NCBI RefSeq assembly: GCF_016808335.1
Contig: NC_053142.1
Location: 40,529,674 to 40,593,673, forward strand
DNA length: 64,000 bases
Reading direction: 5' to 3'
Source of the DNA: Panicum virgatum
Taxonomy: Eukaryota > Streptophyta > Magnoliopsida > Poales > Poaceae
Shown here: in pieces, positions 14,572 to 24,013 of the stretch
Position numbering within the stretch: position 1 is the first letter of the stretch
Layout: every line of letters begins with the position of its first letter
Position numbers and translations under genes: made by a program
The notes under the pieces: model-generated
What the model was told of the DNA's origin: nothing
The model's database searches: none
The model's input: only the letters and a program-made list of their open reading frames with translations

Positions 14572-16601
14572 ACAGAATCTGATGTTGTAAGCTCTCTTGG
14601 GGACCAGGTATCTATTTTCTTGTACATTGGGTCTAGAGCTAGTGAAACGAAAATGAAATATTCTTGGAAATTAATGAAACTTGTAGTTTCATATATCGAA
14701 GTACTTATACTCCTGCTGAAAAACAATTACATGCACAAATAAGCATGTTTGTGACCAGGATTTCAAAACATTAATGGTATTTGTTCCACTTAGTTGACCA
14801 GGCACCCTTTCCTAACAGTGGCATGTTAACTGGTCTGTAACTCCGTATAGTGTATAAATTAGAGGTAGAGGCTGTGTCTGTCCGATATTGATCAGGTAGA
14901 CAAGAACTGGCTAAACTAAATGGTATTTCCCCCAGAACCAAGCAAAACTGGTGAAACCTGTCTGGCACTTGAAGAAAGATGTTGTTCACTTATATGTGCT
15001 ATAACTTGGTATAAATTGTTGTTCACCTACATTGTAACTTTAAAAGTTTTTTTAATGATATACAATAAAAAATTTGCTATAATTCGATGAACATTAGGAA
15101 ATCGAGTAATGCCTCTTGACTTCATGAATGATTGAACCTGTATTTCTGCCTAACAATCTTAGTGTCTCTGAAAAATGTATTACCAAAAGCAACGTATTGT
15201 AATGTAACATAATGGCTGAAATCAATGTGACAAGTTCACATATTCCCAGGCTGACTTGTCACGAGTTGTACTTAAGATTGTTAACTGCAAATCCTCTTGT
15301 CGATAAATATCTCTAATACCTCTCTTAGGAATGGCACTGCTTCCCCTGAATAACTTTGGATCAAATGCTTGGTATTGTAGCTCCAGATTGGCTAGTGTAG
15401 CTTGCAGTATTGCCGCGATAAGGCATTGCAATTTTTCAGTTCTTTTGGTCTGCTAAATTATTAACGATCTTTTTCACTTTTGTTTGGCATCTAAGATGAG
15501 ATTCTCTTGCAGCTTCTGCTTGGATTCCTATCTCACTTTTTTTAATGGGTTTCAGGGAGGTTTAGTTTTGGCGCTGTCTGGTCCTGTGAGGATTGACAAA
15601 TTATCGGTCTTCGTTGGGACACTAGGGCTGTTGTTGTATTGGTAATGGATATACCTGGAATTAAGAATTATCTGAAGCTCATACTAATTTATTTGGTACT
15701 ATAGGGAATGAAATTTTGTCATGTATTATTTGGTGGAAATAGTATGGTGTATTCTTTTGGGGGTAATTCAAGTAGACTTTGATATGTTGGCTGTATTGTT
15801 ACAGTCCGATGGTCTGACAAATATTGAAAGTTTCCATGATATATATCTTTGATACACAAGCCTGGCACTGGAAAATAATCAATCCAGTTGCATATCATAT
15901 CTTTATCTTTGATGGGCCTCCAATCTAGTACTTCACATGCCTTCTATCTGCATCTGGATGGTGAAAGCCTGCGTCAGCCATGACATCACAGATGATACAC
16001 TGACATCTGCATCGCATGGTATTCCCTTCCAGAAATCCTCTATCCCGTTCATATAGTTTCTGCACATAGACCAATAATTGATGTGGATGCCATCTTCGTG
16101 GTACCCAAGATGCAGAAATGTCGTGCAAATCAAGTAATGTTACCAAAGAACACTCGAGACTAGACTTAGTCGACCAGCCAAATATAGCGTTCAATTCTCG
16201 TGGACCTAAGTGGCTGCAGTTCAGAAAAATGGTTTCGTAAACCGTTGGGTCAAATAGTTTTTTGATATGCAAGTTGAATTACACGCCTTGATACCTCACA
16301 AGTTCAGTCGCATACTCGTGAGGAGCGGCTTGTGATCTGAGAGATCAAACCTCAATACATCTCCAGTTGTGACCAGCAATTTATCATCAGAACAATAAGC
16401 TAAAACGAGCACATCTTTACACTCAGGTCATCCACACTATATTCAAAAGGTGCACAACTACTCTAAACACACCAGGTTCTGAAATTGCAGTCTCAAAAAG
16501 GGAGGGAAAGGGTCCGAACTCTGAACTAGTATCACATATAACAAGAGTGAAAGTCCAGTTAGGCACTGGGTAGTTACGGTCACCCAATCAAGAATGAAGG
16601 C
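14572..16601. other. Intergenic region between convergent DUS2 and lectin-kinase genes
   Basis: AT-rich DNA without a recognisable gene. It should hold the 3' UTR of DUS2 at its left and that of the minus-strand lectin kinase at its right. A 115-aa minus-strand frame at 15925-16272 has no known motif and is probably chance. Confidence 0.45.
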
Positions 16602-18608
16602 TCATCTCCCTCCGGAGAGGTCAGAAATGGCGCTGGCGCCCGTCGTGGTCGTCATCGGGAACGCTATGATGTAGGGGTCGAACCCCTGGTCCTGCATAAG
16701 CGCCAGCATGTTGAGTCCCTGGTACGTCGGCGACAGCTCCGGCAGCGGCACGTCGCCGTCCAGGTACTGCACCACCTGCCGCATCCCCGGGCGCGCCCCC
16801 GGCAGCGGGTGCGAGCACAGCAGGCCCAGCCTCAGCACCAGGCTCGCCTCGCCCTCGGCGAAGTCGCCGGCCAGGCGGCGGTCCACGGTGTCCGTGACGG
16901 ACCCGGCGCGCCACCGGTCGAGCACCCAGTCCACCAGCACCAGGCGGTTGTCGCGCGCGTCCTGCACCACGGGCTTCCGCCCGCACGCCACCTCCAGCAT
17001 GAAGGCGCCGAAGGCGAACACGTCCGACGCCTTGGACGCCTTCCCCGTGTGCCCCAGCTCCGGCGCCATGTACCCCATGGTGCCCACGACGTGGGTCGTG
17101 TGCGGGTCGGTGCCGTGGTCGTACAGCCGCGCCAGCCCGAAGTCGCCCAGGCGGCCGTTCATCTCCTTGTCGAGCAGGACGTTGCTGGCCTTGATGTCGC
17201 GGTGCACCACCACCTGCTCCCAGTCCTCGTGGAGGTAGAGCAGGCCGGAGGCGACGCCCTTGATGACGCGGAACCTCTGCGCCCAGCTCAGGGGGGCCCT
17301 GCTCTGGTCGTGGAGGTGCCTGTCCAGGCTGCCGTTGGGCATGTAGTCGTATACCAGGAGGAGCTCGCCCTTGCGCCGGCAGTAGCCGAGCAGCTGCACG
17401 AGGTTGCGGTGGCGGAGCCGGCCGATGCTGACGACCTCGGCCACGAACTCCCGCATCCCCTGGCGGGACCCGTGCGCCACTTTCTTCACCGCGACCTCCA
17501 CCTTGGACGCCAGGGCGCCGCGGTACACCCGCCCGAAGCCGCCGATGCCGAGCAGCCGCTTGTCGCTGAACCCGTCGGTGGCGTGGTGCAGGTCCTTGTA
17601 CGAGAACCTGTGCGGGCCGAACGTGGCCTCCCAATCCTCCTTGACCTCCGCGTACATGCGCCGCCGCCGCAGGAGCGCGAAGACGGTGGCGCCCACGGCG
17701 AGCACGAGCGCCGCGGACGCGATCGGCAGCACGATCTGCAGCGTCCTGGAGCGCGGCTTGGGGGCCGTGACCGGCAGGGTGGGCAGGGAGGAGATGTTGA
17801 GCGGCGGGGCGGCGCCGTCCATGCTGAAGCTCCAGCCGAGCACGTAGTGCCGGCAGAAGAGGATGCCGGACGCCGAGGAGAAGCCGACGTAGGCGGTGTC
17901 GTCGATGACGGAGGAGAGGTTGACGGTGGTGGAGAGCAGGGGCTTCTTGGGCCGGGGCGCCTCCAGGGGCGCCATGGTGACATTGACCTGCATGGCCTGG
18001 CCGTCGAAGTCCACCCACACCTGCATCGCCTTGCGGCTCACCAGGCTCAGGTTCCGGAACGCGCCGCCGGCGGCGTCGTCGTAGTAGCCGGCGTTGTCGG
18101 CGTCGACGGAGTTGAGCCCGTTGACGTCGATCCCGACGTGGTTGCCGCTCATGTCGTTGAACTCCGAGTTGAGGATGGTGTCGAACTCGACGGCGAAGAG
18201 GTGGTTGGTGGCGTTGCCGTTGGTGGCGGAGCCGACGAGGCCCAGGAACTGGCCCGGCAGCGCGGAGGTGAAGTTGCGGCTCTTGGCGACCACGAACGCC
18301 ATGCCGTGGCTGCTCAGGTCCACGTACGCGCCGATGATGCCGATGACGAAGGCCGTGGAGAAGGACCGCATCGCCGCGCCGCCGGGCGCCCGGTGGAACC
18401 GCAGCGGCGCCGGGTAGAAGGCGTGGGCCTTGAGCTGCGGGGTGGCGTTGGTGAGCAGGAGCAGCCCGTCGGGCGTCACCGTGGCCATCCCGTCCAAGCT
18501 GAGGTTCGCGCCCTTGAACCCGTCGAAGACGAACCGCTCCTCGGCTGCGGACGCCGCGGGCAGGAGCCTGCCGACGCCGAGGAAGAGAAGCAGCACGAGC
18601 GGCGGCAT
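16602..18608 (-). CDS. L-type lectin-domain receptor kinase (LecRK), copy 1
   Basis: An intronless 668-aa minus-strand frame, ATG at 18608. Order: signal peptide (1-21), legume-lectin domain (about 24-265, with FAVEFDT at 138-144 and NHVGIDVN), proline-rich juxtamembrane part, transmembrane helix (about 291-313), arginine stop-transfer, and kinase domain (about 350-620). The kinase has the glycine loop GIGGFG (354-359), Lys375, HRD at 469-471 and DFG at 489-491, so it is an RD kinase with all catalytic residues. The C-terminus ends ISDLSGGR. Such proteins sit in the plasma membrane and sense extracellular signals. Overall style matches the clade that includes rice SIT1/SIT2, but the orthologue is not decided here. 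A divergent paralogue lies 5.4 kb away. Dense antisense open frames are by-products of high GC. Confidence 0.95.
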   Translation of the reverse strand: MPPLVLLLFLGVGRLLPAASAAEERFVFDGFKGANLSLDGMATVTPDGLLLLTNATPQLKAHAFYPAPLRFHRAPGGAAMRSFSTAFVIGIIGAYVDLSSHGMAFVVAKSRNFTSALPGQFLGLVGSATNGNATNHLFAVEFDTILNSEFNDMSGNHVGIDVNGLNSVDADNAGYYDDAAGGAFRNLSLVSRKAMQVWVDFDGQAMQVNVTMAPLEAPRPKKPLLSTTVNLSSVIDDTAYVGFSSASGILFCRHYVLGWSFSMDGAAPPLNISSLPTLPVTAPKPRSRTLQIVLPIASAALVLAVGATVFALLRRRRMYAEVKEDWEATFGPHRFSYKDLHHATDGFSDKRLLGIGGFGRVYRGALASKVEVAVKKVAHGSRQGMREFVAEVVSIGRLRHRNLVQLLGYCRRKGELLLVYDYMPNGSLDRHLHDQSRAPLSWAQRFRVIKGVASGLLYLHEDWEQVVVHRDIKASNVLLDKEMNGRLGDFGLARLYDHGTDPHTTHVVGTMGYMAPELGHTGKASKASDVFAFGAFMLEVACGRKPVVQDARDNRLVLVDWVLDRWRAGSVTDTVDRRLAGDFAEGEASLVLRLGLLCSHPLPGARPGMRQVVQYLDGDVPLPELSPTYQGLNMLALMQDQGFDPYIIAFPMTTTTGASAISDLSGGR

Positions 18609-18846
18609 GGCGCTGCAGTGCCGGCCGGTCTCCGTGCACGCTCGGGACTACTAGTCTACCACTAGAGCAGAGGTGGTTTGGCTGTGGCCTCGGTGGCGCT
18701 CTGTGCTCCCGCCTCCCGGTGGTGTTTGTTTAACGCAGCCGCCGTGTGCGTCTTCACCTCTTGGCCTCCGGCCGTCACGCTGACGCCGGTGTGAAGCTGA
18801 CTAGATTCGCACGTCAGGACTCGGGAGCACCACTAAATCCTCTTTA

Positions 18847-21800
18847 GGGCTAGTTTGGGAGTCCCAATCCCGGCGGGGATCCCGGACTTTTCCCTGGGCT
18901 AGAGGCCCACGTGGAAGTTTAACCCGGGCTAAATTTCCCTGATGTTTGGAAGCCCACGCCGGGGGGCTCGGCGACCCGATCCTCGCGTTTTCCCCGGGGA
19001 GACTCGTCCCCACCTCTTGGGTCCGGGAACATCATCCCTGTCCGCTCGCGAGCGACGCGAGGCGAGGCGAGCGCTCCGCCGCCGCGCCGCGTGCTCTGCC
19101 TCCCTGCTTCTGCTGCCGCTTCACCTTCGCTCCAAGGCTCGGCTCGGCGCTGCCGCTCCACCCCCGTCTAGACGCCACCCCTGCAGCTCCCCGTTGGTGA
19201 TGCTGCTCCGCCTTCGCACCCCCACGGCATCCGATCTGCGACGATGGCACCACCTCGGCCGCCGCCGCCTCCAGAGCCACCACGGTGCCTCCACTTCCTC
19301 GTCATATGTGAGTTCTTCCTCTCCTCTCCTATATTGCCTAGGGTTTGATCTCATCTCTCCTGATTCCTAGATCTTGTTTAGATCTTGGTGATTTCTGATC
19401 TGATTGGCTGCCATCTCCAAGATTCACAACCTGCTGATCACTTCAATCGACATTGTTGGCCTAGGTAAGCTCTGTTTGCTGAGGAAAATCACTTTGCATC
19501 GGTTCCTTTGTCATCTCCAATAATCACTCTATTTTATATCCAAACTGTTAATGTATGGTAAATTATTATATGGTCATTCAGTCCTGGTACCCTATGAAAA
19601 TAATATGCTAATGTTGTTGCTGCCGGCTGATATCTCTAAAACTTGCATAACAACTGGTGGAAGCAAGCAGTCACAGAAAGATGTGATAATGTATTCAATT
19701 TGCTTTGCACAAAAAGAAACGAATCACGGATTAATCTCGACATAAATGATGGCCCTGTTTCTGAGCATGTCCTTTACGCTTGAATTTTTTTTAGTTTCTG
19801 AGCGTGTCTCTAAAACTTGCATACCAATTGCTGCAAAGTTTGATGGTAACTGGATTCCGAATTTAGTACATTTATGTCTCAGTATTAATAAACTCATCCG
19901 TTCTGCTGCAAAGTTTGATGGTAACTGGATTCTGAATCTTAGTTTGATATCTCTAAAACTTGCATACCAACTGGTGGAAGCAAGCAGTCACAGAAGTTTC
20001 CAATGTTCATGCCTCATCCGTTCTTTCTGTACTGAGAAAAGAACTATATATATCTCACATACGCACATCACTATATATGGGTATTCCTGGTTTGCATCAT
20101 TACAGTTTAGTCACTAGAGACTCTCTTTTTTTACACATTATTCATATGCTGATGAAACATAGAGTATATCTGTTTTAATGGTGGTGCTTTGGGCAGTAAG
20201 GCAGTGACTAAACTGAGTGCATGCAGGACTGTTGCTTTGTGTGTTTTGGTATGTTCTGCATGATTCTTTTCAGATGGTCTTCTTGGTGGTTTTGATGAAT
20301 TGCTGCATGCTATTTTAGTCTGACATATTGCTTGCATTTTAATAAATTTGTTTGTGGTTGTCAAGGCCTTTCTGACAGTCACTGATGGGCTGTTAGATAT
20401 TTACATGTTCATGAATTGCTGCATGCTATTTTAGTCACCTATGTTACTTGATGGCCATGAACCCTGTTGTTAATAATTTGAAGGAAGAAGAAAAGATCAA
20501 TCAGTCTGCATCTCATCTCCGGTCTTTACACTGTTCCTGGTGTGCGGAGAGACACAGCGGCCTAGCTGTGGAGAGTTTGACATTTGCCTGCAGAGTTTCA
20601 GGCACAAGAAAGTCTTGCTCATCAAAGGAGCTCCAGGGGAGGGGACTGTGCTGAGAAAATTTCTTTCAAAAAAAAATTGACACTCGCATCAGTCATGAAA
20701 ACTCATTCCTTTATTACAAATGGGGTGTATAGATCATATAACTGGAGAATATATGAGCTGTTGGCTAGGCAACTCCTAATTCGTCTAAAGTAATATATTG
20801 TGTTATTTGTGTAGCTTCTGGAGATGCTTATGTGCTGCTTGCTGATTAAATTAGGTTGCAGGTTTAAATGTATATAACCTCAAATACAGCTCTCTCAGTG
20901 GGCTAAAATCGTTTTTGTATTATTTGGTTAAAATAATTTTCTTAAAACAGGTAGCTTAGGTGCTTCATATACAAGGATTCTTTACTAAATCTTCTGTTCA
21001 TATCTACCTTGCAATGTTGGACACTTATCCTCTAGTGCCACTTCGTTCCAAAACTTGGAACTTTTTAATGAAATTTTTTGGAACATACTGTTGCTCTTAG
21101 TAAATTCTCTGGAGGTTTCTTATGATAGCTTGCTTGATAGATTGTGGAGATCTTGAAAGACCGTCCAAGTTGGTTTCGTGGTTGTCGGGGTCTTGAAGTC
21201 TTTACAATGTTACCAGCTGGAAATGGTGGGACCATTGAGCTTGTTTCCATGCAGGTTAGCATTTGTTTCTGACCATTCCATTTGTTGAAGAATAACAGGC
21301 TCTTATATATTGTTCTTGGTTGTGCCTTCAGATGTATGCTCCTACTACTTTAGTTCCTGCAAGAGATTTTTGGCAGTATTGTTTCTTCCTTTGGCAGCAT
21401 GTTCACGCGTGCTTCTACTTCTGCTGTTATCCTGCCACGAGACATGCAAGTGCAGCTTCTGCTTCTGCGTGCTTCTGCTTCTGTCTTCATGAATTTCTCA
21501 AGAATTTTATCCTGTTGTGTGATGGATGAATTGGACGTGTTGGGATTTGATCAATGGAAAACTACTCTGGCTTGCATTGCGATCGGTTGAGAATGAATTG
21601 AATATATTTTGTACGTCGCAGATTTTGAGTTTCACACGTGCTGGCATTTTGAGTTATATGCCAAAGTGTGTGTACGTCGCAGATTTGATCTATTGAATAT
21701 ATTCATTGTGTTTGGAGGGCTGGAGTGGGCTGCTCTTGGCTGCAGTAGCAGCAGCCGAGCAGCAGCAAGCAGCGCAGCCGGAAGCAGCAGCGCAGCAGCA

Positions 21801-21946
21801 GCAGCAGAGGGTGGGGAGGCGCCAAATGCTGCCCGGGATAGGCACCCTGCGGGGAGAGCGCACCCCGGGGGTCTGACGGGCGTAGGGGGGAGGGGCCTAG
21901 GGGAGGGAAGCCCCGGGGATTAATCCCCGGCATCCCAAACTAGCCC
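18847..21946. mobile_element. Harbinger-like non-autonomous element, 3.1 kb
   Basis: Ends GGGCTAGTTTGGGA and TCCCAAACTAGCCC are perfect 14-bp inverted repeats flanked by TTA at 18844-18846 and 21947-21949, typical of PIF/Harbinger insertion. No transposase is visible. The interior has a GC-rich left part, direct repeats (19629-19679 and 19946-19996, GATATCTCTAAAACTTGCAT...), a repeated GCTGCAAAGTTTGATGGTAA segment, and a captured piece of an HD-ZIP III gene near the right end. It separates the two divergent lectin kinase genes, ending about 240 bp from the start codon of copy 1. Confidence 0.8.
21141..21387 (+). pseudogene. Captured fragment of a class III HD-ZIP gene (START domain)
   Basis: Inside the Harbinger-like element, 21141-21254 translates without stops to IVEILKDRPSWFRGCRGLEV followed by FTMLPAGNGGTIELVSMQ. 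A GT-AG intron follows (21255-21331), then MYAPTTLVPARDFWQY from 21332. Together these match consecutive exons of the START domain of REVOLUTA/PHABULOSA-type HD-ZIP III proteins (family consensus ILKDRPSWFRDCR, APTTLAPARDFW). Because the intron is retained, the donor was genomic DNA, not mRNA. The homeodomain, leucine zipper and MEKHLA regions are absent, so it cannot make a functional factor. Confidence 0.85.
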
Positions 21947-21980
21947 TTAGTCAAAAAAAAGAATCCTCTTTAGTCACCAG

Positions 21981-22111
21981 AACCTACCTGCCGCCGTACC
22001 CGCGCTCGCTGATGGCGAGAGGAGTAGGAGGGAGGGGGGTGGGGGATAAAAATCTCTCACCTCTGGCCGTAGTCCCCATAACCTACCTGCCGCCGTACCC
22101 GCGCTCGCTGA
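21981..22111. repeat. Direct repeat, 32 bp, period 99
   Basis: AACCTACCTGCCGCCGTACC and the following CGCGCTCGCTGA occur at 21981-22012 and again at 22080-22111. They lie just right of the Harbinger-like element in GC-rich DNA. Confidence 0.8.
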
Positions 22112-22757
22112 GGGCAGCTCCAGTGTCACGTCGTTTTTTGAGGAACCGTGATGCGGGTGCCTTGCCTCCTTCCCTCGGCTCCCAGCCGGCAGCTGATCGG
22201 GATCCCGGAGGTCAGCGGGCAGCCGCAGGCCGCGGCGTCGAGCCGTCAACGTTTCCGGCTTTCTGTTTCTCGCGTCCCCACCACGGACGGACGTCGCCGA
22301 GGACGACGCGGCCGGCGGCTGCGATTACGCAAGCGCAATAACTTCGTCCCCTCCGGTCTCAGCCGCTCACCTGCCGCCGGCTCACCTGCCCCCGGCCCAC
22401 AGGAGCCCGCTGCGGCGGCGCGCGCGGCCCTGCCCTCTCGTGACCAGGCGAAGAAGCTTCCTTCGCCATGGCCCCATGGCCTTTCCGGTCAGCCTTTGCG
22501 TCCCCGGCCCCCACCACCGTCCTCATCTTCTGCGGTGGTTGGGGCTCGACGAGGCGCGAGTCGTCCTAGGGCCAGCCAGCCACCAAGGCACACCAACAGA
22601 TTCGCACTGATCCGACGCGAGCGAGCGTGCGAGAGCGCCAGTGACCCCTGACGTACGTCAGAGGATCTTGCTCCCTTCTTTTGACTAGCTGCGATTCTGG
22701 ATCGTGTCGAGAAAAGCCAGCGGCATAGTCAGAAGGGGGGGGGGGGGGGGGGGGGGG
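22112..22757. other. GC-rich intergenic DNA with a G23 run
   Basis: No gene recognised on either strand. A run of 23 G at 22735-22757 borders the LINE remnant. The plus-strand open frame at 22148-22651 is low-complexity. Confidence 0.45.
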
Positions 22758-22769
22758 CCTCTCCGGACC

Positions 22770-23400
22770 ACCAAACCCTAGCTTCCGTCGATCAGGGACC
22801 CGCAGTAGCACCCACCACTTCTGCATAAACGAGTTAACTTTATACAAGGTGACAATAGGAGATCGGGGAAAGCACTTTTGTATCATGATCTTGTTTCTAG
22901 TAATCCACATTGCCCAGGCAACAATAACAAAGATAAAGAAGTTCACATCATAGTCAGCACACCCCAAAGGAATCCAATGTGTTAATAAGTCAGCCATATT
23001 TCTTGGCACCCTTTCCCAGCCCAGCGCCTCTTTGAAGCTTGTCCACACAAATTTGGCCATTACACATTGAAAGAGGACATGATCTACAGTCTCCGGGGTA
23101 TTGCAGATAATACAATTAGCGTCTCCCTTCCAATTTTTCCTTTTCAGGGCTACACCCGTTTGGATCCTCCCCCGAAGCGCTAACCACATAAAAACTTTGA
23201 GTTTCATAGGAAGTTTGGATTTCCACAGATTGGTTAGCCTTTTGTTCAATCCCCCACTAGAGGTGAGGAACCTGTGCATAGATTTTGTTGATTATTTCCC
23301 GGAGTTTTACTCACTGCTGTCGTCGCTGGCCAGGATATTTTATCGGCATTTTCCTTGACTTCGATCAGCATTCCGCAACGCTGCCGAAGTTCAGTGGGAC
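22770..23400 (-). pseudogene. LINE retrotransposon remnant (zf-RVT domain)
   Basis: A minus-strand frame from 23279 encodes WKSKLPMKLKVFMWLALRGR, a CIICNTPETVDHVLFQC zinc-binding segment and WAMWITRNK, the C-terminal zf-RVT region that follows reverse transcriptase in plant non-LTR elements. Just upstream, in another frame (about 23300-23370), DKISW-like sequence belongs to the same domain, so the copy is frameshifted as well as 5'-truncated. No reverse-transcriptase core is present. Confidence 0.8.
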
Positions 23401-23447
23401 GCGCCTGTCACCCTGCCCGTCCGGGATGGCAAACCAACGCCCCTCTT

Positions 23448-23791
23448 GGCCATGTTTGATTCATAACGTGAAAAAAAAATTCACAAAAAGACGAATGCAT
23501 GCATGGAGTACTAAATGAAGTTTATTTGTGAAACTTTTTCACAAATGAGTGTAATTTTTCGAGACGAATCTAATGAGTCAAGTTTCACCATGATTGGCTA
23601 GAGTGATACTGTAAGCACACCTAATCATTCTCTATTCATGCGGTCAAATACCTTATTAGCTACAGCATATGCTATAGTACTATAATTATGAAAGTTATTT
23701 TGTAATTGGATTGTATTTAATATCTCTAATTAGTAGTCAAAAGTGCGAAAAGTTTTTATGAAATTTTTTTCACCCCTCACCAAACACGGCC
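23448..23791. mobile_element. MITE upstream of lectin kinase copy 2
   Basis: Starts GGCCATGTTTGATTC and ends CACCAAACACGGCC; the interior is AT-rich with CGAGACGAATCTAATGAG, shared with the MITEs at 4838, 5263 and 43476. Its right end is 222 bp before the kinase start codon, so it probably lies in the promoter. The target duplication is unclear. Confidence 0.7.
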
Positions 23792-24013
23792 TTGAATTGT
23801 GATCGGGCGTGGCGGGGCCGGCCGCGTTGAACGGCGAGTCCCCGTCGGGGGTCAAAGCATCGCCGTCGTTCACACTCAGACATTGCCAGCCACAGAGGGC
23901 CCAGGCGGAAGCTCAGTCAGTCGTGAACTACTCGGCTACATCTTCAATCCAGAATCGTTTCAGTGGAGAGAGGAGGGCCCGTCAATCAATCCTGCAGCGT
24001 GAGCTGGTACGCC

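Noticed and set aside
15925..16272. A 115-aa minus-strand frame in the DUS2-LecRK gap
   Set aside because: No recognised motif, ordinary AT-rich composition, no splice or promoter support.
16809..18665. A 618-aa plus-strand open frame and similar long frames opposite both lectin kinase genes
   Set aside because: They are mirror frames of very GC-rich coding DNA; only the minus frame at 16602-18608 and the plus frame at 24014-26047 show lectin and kinase motifs.
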